14,395 nucleotides of DNA. Origin: DAOTUB01 sp034437455 (GTDB taxonomy: Bacteria; Chloroflexota; Anaerolineae; B4-G1). The stretch spans positions 1 to 14,395 of the forward strand of contig DAOTUB010000297.1 of the NCBI GenBank assembly GCA_034437455.1, in the 5' to 3' direction. Under the pieces are notes generated by a model that did no database searches, was not told where the DNA came from, and saw nothing but the letters and a program-made list of their open reading frames with translations. Within the stretch, counting starts at the first letter, position 1. Each line of letters begins with the position of its first letter. Positions 1-5,761 of this stretch are shown here, one piece after another. Both the position numbers and the translations under genes were made by a program.

Positions 1-11
1 CCTTATATAAT

Positions 12-73
12 CATGAGTGACTCATCGGTTATAATAACCGTGAGACCATACACAAAAAGGAGAGTCACTCATG
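12..73 (+). repeat. Inverted repeat enclosing the transposase SD and start codon
   Basis: catgagtgactc at 12-23 is exactly reverse-complementary to gagtcactcatg at 62-73, a 12-bp stem whose 3' arm contains the transposase ATG (71-73) and the last base of its SD (AGGAG, 58-62). A smaller palindrome (cggtta/taaccg, 26-31 and 35-40) sits in the loop and overlaps a TATAAT at 30-35. A transcript entering from outside would carry both arms and hide the start codon; one starting near 42 would lack the left arm. This resembles the protection against read-through expression known from IS10 and IS50. The pairing is seen; the function is inferred. Confidence 0.6.
30..35 (+). promoter_or_regulatory. Possible -10 box for the transposase
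   Basis: TATAAT at 30-35 is 36 nt upstream of the start codon and would give a start near 42. No good -35 is seen 16-18 nt upstream. A second TATAAT lies at 6-11; its -35 would fall outside the element, or in the right end if the element were circular, as IS110-family junction promoters do. Confidence 0.3.
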
Positions 74-1485
74 TCATCCAAATTTGCTACAGCCGATACG
101 CTGGTTATTGCCGCGGACATCGGCAAGAATGTTCACTGGTTGGGCTGCTACGACGGACGTCTCAACGTCCTCGTCGAGCCCTACAAACTGCGCAGCGATC
201 TCAACGGATTCTGCGAAATGACGGAAACCGTCGACCCGCTGCTGACCAGCGGTCGCTTCCGCCAAGCGATTCTCGGTCACGAGTTCACCGGCATCTATCA
301 CGAGCCCTGGTCGTGGCAGATCCACGAGCACTACGCCTCCTACCTGACAGGCCAAGCGGCCTACCCCCTGACCTACCACTTGCTCAACCCGCTGCTGACC
401 AAGAAACGTCGCGAAGACAACTCCATTCGCCGCCGCTCCACGGACCGCCTGGCCGTCCGAGCCGTGGCTGCCTGTCTGACCGATGGCCTGGGACACCCCG
501 CTCATCGCCTCACTCCCATCGAGGCCCAATTGGACCAATTGATACGCGCCTACTACCAACTCCAACGCCAGCAGCGTCACCTGGCCCGCCAACTGATCCC
601 CCAGGTTGATCGCTTGTGGCCGGGAGCCATCGTCGACGTTAACAAGTTCCGCGCGGCCCATCCCGAACTCGAACCCCCTACGCCCATCGTCCGGACTCAA
701 GCCCTCGACCGGCAACGAATGGCTGCTCTGCTCCTGCACACTCCCGATCCGTACCAGGTTCTGGCACTGGGCGCCAATGGACTGCAAGCCCTTCTTCGTC
801 GCGACGCCCTCCGGGCGGGGCGCGCTGGCCCCAAAACCGTCAACGCCATCCTGACCATGCTCCGCCAGGCTCCCTTGCCTCCCCCCGCCCTGGCCGCCGT
901 CTATGCCCAGCGCCTTCAGGCTGACTACCAGGCCTATGTCTTGCTCAGTGACCGCCTCGCTGCCCAGGTGTCCCAGATCGAAAACCACGTCCCTCACACC
1001 GACGCCCGATTTCTCGATTCTGTGCCCGGCATCGGGTTTCTCCTGGCCGCTCGCTATCAGGCCGCCATTATCTCCGTCGACCGCTTCTGCAAAAGCAGTC
1101 AAATCTGGGCCCTGGCTGGCTTTGACCTGGTCACGGACGAATCCGGCGATACCAAACGCCTGGGCAAGATCACCAAGCGAGGCCAGCCGACTTTCCGCGA
1201 CGCGCTCTTCCAGATCGGGTCGCCACGCAGCGTGGCGCGCACACCTCCCGCAACTGCCCGCCCATCGGCCACACCTATCTCGACGCTCGCCAACGTGGCT
1301 TGGATCATACATCCGCCGTCATCCACGCTGCCCACAAAGCCAACCGCCTCTGCTTCACTCTCTTGCGCGAGCGCCGCCCGTACTGGCCCGTCTCTGCAGA
1401 GGAACAAGAGCGCTTCCAGCTTCGCTGGCAAGCCTTCCACCACCGTGGCCGACGACGATGTAGACCGAAACGGATAGCTGCTTAG
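71..1485 (+). pseudogene. IS110-family transposase, frameshifted near the C-terminus
   Basis: This is a DEDD (RuvC-like) transposase that acts with a bridge RNA. The N-terminal domain shows D16 (VIAADIGKN), E71 (GHEFTG) and D125 (STDRLAVRAVA). The C-terminal Tnp_20 domain shows PGIGFLLAARY and, further on, DESGDTKRLG followed by KRGQPTFRDALFQIG; the SG pair is the likely position of the catalytic serine. The ATG at 71 has AGGAG at 58-62. The open frame runs 468 codons to a stop at 1477, but after about 1220 its sequence becomes Pro/Ser/Thr-rich and unlike the family. The expected tail (IHAAHKANRLCFTLLRERRP) is in the -1 frame, ending at 1485, so a one-base deletion between about 1215 and 1250 is the simplest reading. 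The fourth acidic residue expected in TDxxDVRA is Ala128. Probably inactive, although it could be read as a CDS 71-1477. Confidence 0.8.
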
Positions 1486-1776
1486 CCTGGCGAGCCGACA
1501 AACGACTCACCATCCAGGGAGACGCAACCTTTCCAGCCCTGTCCCGCACGATCACGGATGTGCCGTTAGCCTCCTTGGCGTTTAGCGCCGTACCCTAAGC
1601 TCGGCTTGATCCGGTCACTCGTTTGCCCCATCACGGTCCGTAGTTAGACGTAGACCTTTCGGGTTGCAATCACGTCCATAAGGATGGACAGGGGCATCGC
1701 TCGTCGGTGACGACCGTGGCCCGGTTGACGGGTGGTCAGCGCTGCGCCTCCCTGGATGAGTGTCGTCCATTATTCT
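1486..1776 (+). ncRNA. Candidate bridge (seek) RNA region in the right end of the IS
   Basis: About 290 nt between the transposase stop and the inferred right tip hold no convincing ORF but several short hairpins: caggg/ccctg at 1515-1519 and 1537-1541, ggcg/cgcc at 1577-1580 and 1586-1589, gtccat/atggac at 1674-1679 and 1684-1689, and tcgtc/gacga at 1701-1705 and 1709-1713. In the IS1111 group the RNA that pairs with donor and target DNA is encoded in the right end, exactly this location. The RNA boundaries and guide loops cannot be assigned from one copy. The location is strong evidence; the secondary structure is only suggestive. This stretch also accounts for the long gene-free interval here. 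Confidence 0.42.
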
Positions 1777-1819
1777 TTTGTTAACTATGCCCCCAAGGCT
1801 CAGTTACTCCCGCACGTCT

Positions 1820-2368
1820 TCACTCGAAACTTGACAAGTTGAGAAGACGCTGTTCCAAGCATTCACCGATCAGCCAATAGTGGAAATTACGCCCCTGGTA
1901 GACTTGGTATGCGGCGTACAGTCCGTAGCCGAGCCAGGCGAAGGGTGCCCCGGCCAGCAAAAATGCCATCAGCAGCGTAGCCAGCAGCGCAAACGGCATA
2001 AGCAGCAGGCCAATCAGCACCACCGAAAGTAAACCGCTGATCGTCCACGCCAACGCGACCCAGGAACCCATGAACGCCGCGAGAGCGACGTAGAGCAACA
2101 CGCCGGCCACCTGGTAGACGAGGGATTGCAGCGCGTGAAAGGCGACGAAGCGAGATCGCTCCCGGTACCCCAAATAGATCGCCAGGGGCACAACAGGCCC
2201 AAACAGCGCGCCAACTCCTCCGGCAGATCCCAGGATCAAGGTCAGGAGTACGCTCGCGTGGGCCAGCGCCGCCGCCGTCCATTCGTCTGTGGGCGCCGTC
2301 ATGACCTCGCCATCCTCTGGTTCAACTTCTGTCCATTTTTCTTGTTCGCCATTTTTTGCTTCTTGCAT
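1820..2368 (-). CDS. DUF4870-like (Tic20-like) small membrane protein
   Basis: This is a predicted 182-aa integral membrane protein of unknown function. A charged, Glu-rich cytoplasmic N-terminus (residues 1-28) is followed by hydrophobic stretches at about 36-67, 86-104 and 108-142, and a polar tail. The segment RSRFVAFHALQSLVYQ (71-86) matches the amphipathic 'FHAxQ' region typical of the DUF4870/Tic20-like fold. A longer version starting at TTG 2386 is possible, but the ATG at 2368 has AGGAGG 4 nt upstream and is preferred. It is divergent from the 2491 gene; no good promoter of its own is obvious. Downstream it meets the right end of the insertion sequence after about 45 nt, with no terminator seen. 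The family assignment is moderate; no specific role can be given. Confidence 0.8.
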   Translation of the reverse strand: MQEAKNGEQEKWTEVEPEDGEVMTAPTDEWTAAALAHASVLLTLILGSAGGVGALFGPVVPLAIYLGYRERSRFVAFHALQSLVYQVAGVLLYVALAAFMGSWVALAWTISGLLSVVLIGLLLMPFALLATLLMAFLLAGAPFAWLGYGLYAAYQVYQGRNFHYWLIGECLEQRLLNLSSFE

Positions 2369-2420
2369 CTTGCCTCCTGTATACAATTCTACCTTTCAAT
2401 ACGTAATTCTCGCTCCAGGG

Positions 2421-2448
2421 TTGCATCCCTACCCCACTATGCTATAAT
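2421..2448 (+). promoter_or_regulatory. Extended -10 promoter for the small membrane protein/glycosyltransferase unit
   Basis: TGCTATAAT (2440-2448) is a perfect extended -10; the -35 is weak (TTGCAT at 2421-2426, 16-nt spacing). The start would be near 2455. A small hairpin (attctc/gagaat, 2466-2471 and 2477-2482) overlaps the SD AGGAGA at 2475-2480. Confidence 0.6.
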
Positions 2449-2490
2449 CGGTTCGAGTTCGAGTGATTCTCTGCAGGAGAATACACGTTT

Positions 2491-2688
2491 ATGATCACCA
2501 AGCGCCAACTCGGAATCGCCGCCGTCGCACTCGGTCTGCTCGTCATTCTCGGTACCATCGGGGTGGACTTGGCCGGGGCTGGCCAGTGGAGCGGATTTGG
2601 CCCCTTGCAGCGCATCGGAATCGGCGCGGGGGTTGTAGCTATCGTCGCAGGCTCTATCCTGGTTCGTCTGGGCGACCGTCCAGCCTGA
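2491..2688 (+). CDS. Small two-helix membrane protein, hypothetical
   Basis: A 65-aa protein with two hydrophobic helices at about residues 8-28 and 42-60, separated by a Gly-rich loop (AGAGQWSGFGPLQR). It starts with a short basic N-terminus (MITKRQ) and ends RLGDRPA. The ATG has AGGAGA 10 nt upstream and lies behind a clear promoter, which supports it as a real gene despite its size. It ends 14 nt before the glycosyltransferase start, so the two are almost certainly cotranscribed, and translation of the second may depend on it. I do not recognise a family. Confidence 0.7.
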   Translation: MITKRQLGIAAVALGLLVILGTIGVDLAGAGQWSGFGPLQRIGIGAGVVAIVAGSILVRLGDRPA

Positions 2689-2702
2689 CCCGTGCAACCG
2701 TT

Positions 2703-4334
2703 ATGAACCCAACGCTATCTCGCGTTCTCAAAAGCCTCGGCATCCTTCTGACTGTTCTTGCTATTCTGGCCTACGTCGGTTATCTGGTCGTATACGTCGC
2801 CTACGCGGTGGAGCTTTTCCGCTGGCCTTTCGACTATGACCAGGGAGAGGGTTTTGAGTTATACGACGCCGTTCTTTACAGCCAGGGAGAATGGCCCTAC
2901 CGAGACAATGCCGTTTATCCCTTTTATGCCTCCAACTACCCGCCGCTTTTTCACTTGCTCATCGTTCCACTTTTGCCCATCTTTGGGACGCGGCTGATCG
3001 CCGGCAGGTTGCTCTCCTTTGTCGCCACGATCATCACCAGCGTCGCTATCGCTGTCGTCGTGCGTCGCAAAATTACCCATGCTGAACAAAGTCGAAGAGA
3101 CGGCTGGCTCATCCCAATCATCTCTGGATTGGGCTTTCTCGCCTCCAATTATGTCTACCAGGTCGGGCCGCTTTGCCGCATGCACATGACGATGGTGATG
3201 TTCGAGACGCTGGCGATCGCCTTCATCGCCGAGTTTGAGCATCCCAAGCACGGCCGGCGCAACCTGATCCTGGGGTTGCTGATACTTCTCTGTGCCGGGT
3301 ACACCAAGCAGACAGCGGTGTTCACGGTCGTGGCCGGGCTTTTTTACGTCTTTTTGCGCGACGTCAAGAAAGCCATCCTCGCCGGTGCAGCTCTGGCCGT
3401 CGTCGCCGGAGCTATCTTTGGGTTGCTGAACGTGGCGACCGGCGGTCAGTGGTGGATCAACATCATCCAGGCCAACGTCAACGAATTCGACTATCGCCAG
3501 ACCATCTTTCTCTTCGGACAATGGTTCCGGCTGCACGCCCTCTTCGTCCTGCTGGCAGTGGGGTACCTGGTCTACGAGTTGTTCTGGGATCGGCTCTCGG
3601 CTTATTCTCTGTGGTTCTTTTTCGCGTTGGGGGTTGGTGCGCTGAGCGGAAAATGGGGCGCGGGATTCGGCTACTTTAACACTGCCGTCGCCGCCGCCTG
3701 CCTCACCTCTGGGCTGGCGTTGGGTCGTCTGCGGAATAGCGACTGGGCGCCCTTTGGGCGAGAGATTGGGGGACGCAATAAGCAATACGCAATACGCCCG
3801 CTCCTGGCAGTTCTCATCCCGCTGCTCTATCTACTGCAGGCCCCGCGTATGCTCCACCTACCTACCTCCGGCCCGCTCTTTGGCCCGCTGGCCGAGGCGC
3901 TTGGCGTGGATGAGGCGTTGATCGAGGGCGATTGCGCCACGTTCCAGTACCACGACGCGATGGGGTACACACAACTGGGGCACTCGCTCACAGAGAATGA
4001 TTATGCAGCCGGTGAAGAGATCTTGCGCTACGTCCGCACTGCCGACGGTCCCGTCTTTAGCGAAGAGGCGATGTTCAGCCTGCTGGCTGACGAGCCTGTG
4101 GTGACCAATCCAACTCAACTGCTCAATCTCTACAACAACAGCTTGCTCGATACCACAGAGATCGTCGAATATATCAACCGGCAGGAATTTGGACTCGTCA
4201 TCTTTCGCGCCCAATTCTATCCGCCGCCCGTGCTGGAGGCCATCGGTCAGAACTATCAGCCCGTGGCGCATCCCTGCATGAACGGTTTCTATTACCACCT
4301 TCTGTGGCCAAAGCGTGTGATAGATGGCCCTTAA
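2703..4334 (+). CDS. GT39-like (GT-C) membrane glycosyltransferase
   Basis: A 543-aa polytopic protein, probably transferring sugar from a polyprenyl-phosphate donor to a lipid or protein on the outer face of the membrane. The first helix (about 12-34) is followed by the extracytoplasmic loop DYDQGEGFELYDAVLYSQGE, with D44, D46 and E49 in the position of the GT-C acidic motif, then YPFYASNYPPLFH, and YTKQTAV (200-206), common in this family. About ten hydrophobic segments extend to around residue 395; the rest is a soluble domain. The usual R-x-D after helix 4 reads RMH (160-162), a possible loss of an acidic residue. The ATG has no visible SD and lies 14 nt after the preceding gene, suggesting coupled translation. 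Three in-frame copies of a 7-bp repeat occur at 3775-3795. The acceptor is unknown. Confidence 0.82.
   Translation: MNPTLSRVLKSLGILLTVLAILAYVGYLVVYVAYAVELFRWPFDYDQGEGFELYDAVLYSQGEWPYRDNAVYPFYASNYPPLFHLLIVPLLPIFGTRLIAGRLLSFVATIITSVAIAVVVRRKITHAEQSRRDGWLIPIISGLGFLASNYVYQVGPLCRMHMTMVMFETLAIAFIAEFEHPKHGRRNLILGLLILLCAGYTKQTAVFTVVAGLFYVFLRDVKKAILAGAALAVVAGAIFGLLNVATGGQWWINIIQANVNEFDYRQTIFLFGQWFRLHALFVLLAVGYLVYELFWDRLSAYSLWFFFALGVGALSGKWGAGFGYFNTAVAAACLTSGLALGRLRNSDWAPFGREIGGRNKQYAIRPLLAVLIPLLYLLQAPRMLHLPTSGPLFGPLAEALGVDEALIEGDCATFQYHDAMGYTQLGHSLTENDYAAGEEILRYVRTADGPVFSEEAMFSLLADEPVVTNPTQLLNLYNNSLLDTTEIVEYINRQEFGLVIFRAQFYPPPVLEAIGQNYQPVAHPCMNGFYYHLLWPKRVIDGP
3775..3795 (+). repeat. Three tandem heptamers (GCAATAC) inside the glycosyltransferase gene
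   Basis: gcaataa, gcaatac and gcaatac follow one another exactly, giving 21 bp or seven codons, so the frame is kept. They encode part of a polar insert (RNKQYAIR) at about residue 358, between membrane segments. A related fragment, caatacgtaat, occurs in the intergenic region near 2397. Confidence 0.7.
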
Positions 4335-4460
4335 GCCATCCAGGGTGGCAACGCGGGGTCAAGGCTCAAGAAGAGGAAGCGGTATCGTATGGCAGAATTG
4401 CGAGTTGCCGGAGAGTGCCGCAGTTTTTATCTGACCAGCGGTCCAATATCGATCTGGTTG

Positions 4461-4994
4461 CTAACCGCCCAGCAACATGGCGCGCAGCCCGAGCAATCCG
4501 CGCAGTGTCTTTTGGCTGGCCGTCGGCTTCTGTAGCACGTGCAAGCCAGTCTCGTAGGCCGCCAAGCCGCCGCTGCGGTCGCCCGTCTTCCACAATTGCA
4601 CGCCCAACGCCATCAGCGTCTCTCCCTGGCGCTGGCCGTCGCCCAACTCGGCAAAGATGTCGGCGGCCTGGCGCAGGCATTCCTTTGCTTTCTCACGCTC
4701 GTTCTGGCTGGCGTACAGCCCGCCCAGGTTACCCAACGTCTGGGCCTCGCGGCTGCGGTCGCCCAGGCGCGCAAAAGCCGCTTGGGCTTTGCCCAGGGCG
4801 GCGATCGCCTCGCTCCGCTCGCCTTGCAGGCGGTGGAGTACGCCCAGGTTATTTGCCATCTCCGCCACCTCGGCCTCGTTTCCTTCGGCGGCGAACATCT
4901 CCTGGGCCTGTCTAAATTTGGCGGCGGCCTCCTCGTACAATCCCTCCTGGAACAGCCGCAATCCTTCCTTTTTCAAAGCAGCAGTCTCTTCCAT
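4461..4994 (-). CDS. TPR-repeat protein paired with the XRE regulator
   Basis: A soluble 177-aa protein made almost entirely of tetratricopeptide repeats at about residues 6-36, 45-76, 85-116 and 125-155. They are spaced by about 40 residues, with motifs such as ANNLGVLHRLQGERSEAIAA and LGNLGGLYASQNEREKAKEC. Such helical arrays bind proteins or peptides. The ATG at 4994 has GGGGAG upstream and is preferred; a TTG at 5018 would overlap the TGA of the upstream regulator gene as TTGA. It lies 20 nt downstream of that gene and has no promoter of its own, so the two are cotranscribed. HTH and TPR domains are fused in RRNPP-type regulators; here they are separate neighbours. Its partner is unknown. 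The 126 nt between this gene and the convergent glycosyltransferase hold no convincing terminator. Confidence 0.85.
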   Translation of the reverse strand: MEETAALKKEGLRLFQEGLYEEAAAKFRQAQEMFAAEGNEAEVAEMANNLGVLHRLQGERSEAIAALGKAQAAFARLGDRSREAQTLGNLGGLYASQNEREKAKECLRQAADIFAELGDGQRQGETLMALGVQLWKTGDRSGGLAAYETGLHVLQKPTASQKTLRGLLGLRAMLLGG

Positions 4995-5014
4995 GCTTTC
5001 GCTCCCCGGCTGCC

Positions 5015-5686
5015 TCAATAGGTGATGTCCAATAGCCCCTCGGCAATGGCTCGCAACCCACCGGCCGGCATCTGGGCCAGCCTCATCGCCACCTCGAGGT
5101 ATTTGATGTTAATCGGCTGAGTGACAAACTCTTGTACTTCCTTTGGCAATTCGCTGAAAAGGCGCTGATTGGTCTCACGGCTATGCCACTCTCCGACGGG
5201 TCCTTCTTGATCGTCAAAGAAATGTTTCATCGGCAGAAACAGATAACGCGACAATAACTCCAACTCTGCCACCGGGATAGGCCGTTTCCCGTACTCGTAG
5301 GCAGAAATGCGGCTGGGCGAGCAACCCATCACCTCGGCCAACTCCTTTTGAGTCATACCGGCCCCCAGCCGGGCCTGGCGCATCAGCGCCCCCACGATGC
5401 GATGACGCAAATCCAGAACCTCTTGTAAGGGCAACGATTCTACATCCGTCGTCAGTTTGGGATCCTCTTCCAGAAAATGCTCCAAAGGAGTATCGAACAT
5501 GTAGGCCAGCACCTCCAGCTCTGGGAGAGAGATGGACTTTTGTCCCTCCTCATAAGCCGTGATCGTGCTGCTGGAAACCCCCAGTACGTCTGCACATTCC
5601 TGCTTCGTTCTACCGGCGTTCTCTCGGGCGTCGCGCAGCAGCAGGCCGATGATGCGGTTCCGCAGAGCCAACTTATCCTCAGCCAT
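5015..5686 (-). CDS. XRE-family regulator with two helix-turn-helix domains
   Basis: A 223-aa predicted DNA-binding protein with two Cro/C1-type HTH domains, at about residues 16-72 (RTKQECADVLGVSSSTITAY) and 102-157 (MTQKELAEVMGCSPSRISAY), each followed by a similar 'E-L-LxxxFxxPxxHF' helix. The repeats are recognisably duplicated, so one molecule could contact two half-sites. A C-terminal tail (about 175-223, FVTQPINIKYLEVAMRLAQM) is all-helical and may mediate oligomerisation or contact with the TPR protein. The ATG at 5686 has AAGGAGG 5 nt upstream; an earlier ATG at 5704 would place that SD inside the gene. It has its own strong promoter, and palindromes at 5697-5706 and 5727-5737 suggest autorepression. 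No effector is evident. Confidence 0.88.
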   Translation of the reverse strand: MAEDKLALRNRIIGLLLRDARENAGRTKQECADVLGVSSSTITAYEEGQKSISLPELEVLAYMFDTPLEHFLEEDPKLTTDVESLPLQEVLDLRHRIVGALMRQARLGAGMTQKELAEVMGCSPSRISAYEYGKRPIPVAELELLSRYLFLPMKHFFDDQEGPVGEWHSRETNQRLFSELPKEVQEFVTQPINIKYLEVAMRLAQMPAGGLRAIAEGLLDITY

Positions 5687-5696
5687 TTGTTCCTCC

Positions 5697-5737
5697 TTAT
5701 GCATAACGCTCTTACGATATACGTGATTATAGCATAA
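5697..5737. promoter_or_regulatory. Candidate operator: two near-identical palindromes
   Basis: ttatgcataa (5697-5706, perfect 10-bp palindrome) abuts the SD, and ttatagcataa (5727-5737, the same with one extra base) covers the -10 box. Their centres are about 30 bp apart, close to three helical turns. A protein with two HTH domains bound to either site would block transcription. Binding is inferred. Confidence 0.45.
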
Positions 5738-5754
5738 CTAGGCGCGCGCGGCAA
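5726..5754 (-). promoter_or_regulatory. Promoter of the XRE-TPR operon
   Basis: On the minus strand, TTGCCG (5754-5749), a 17-nt spacer and TATAAT (5731-5726) preceded by TGC form a sigma70-like promoter with an extended -10. The predicted start is near 5719, about 33 nt before the ATG. Confidence 0.7.
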
Positions 5755-5761
5755 AACAGGA

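Larger units (their letters stand above)
1..1776 (+). mobile_element. IS110-family (IS1111-like) insertion sequence
   Basis: The element consists of a short left end of about 70 nt, a DEDD/Tnp_20-type transposase gene and a long non-coding right end of about 290 nt. This asymmetry is what is known of the IS1111 branch of IS110, which also carries subterminal inverted repeats. A weak pair is visible: ataat plus actcatc at 7-26, and the reverse complement of the same two blocks at 1755-1773, differing by one nt in the intervening spacer. Both termini are inferred: the left tip could lie upstream of the window and the right tip is placed just outside the right repeat. No target duplication can be assessed. 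At roughly 1.78 kb it is longer than most members of the family. The next gene (ending at 1820) appears intact, so the insertion did not visibly disrupt it. Confidence 0.72.

Noticed and set aside
1211..1240. Programmed -1 frameshifting in the transposase
   Set aside because: A hairpin is present, but there is no slippery heptamer at the right distance, and the acidic-residue change suggests simple decay.
74..1312. A 412-codon open frame on the minus strand opposite the transposase
   Set aside because: It is the mirror of a GC-rich coding gene, has no SD or family resemblance, and the plus-strand frame is clearly a transposase.
4335..4349. gccatccagggtggc as a terminator of the glycosyltransferase gene
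   Set aside because: The stem is short with a wobble pair and no T-run follows.
4304..4915. A plus-strand open frame overlapping the glycosyltransferase end and the TPR gene
   Set aside because: It is Arg/Pro/Ser-rich shadow sequence with no SD; the minus-strand TPR repeats are clear.
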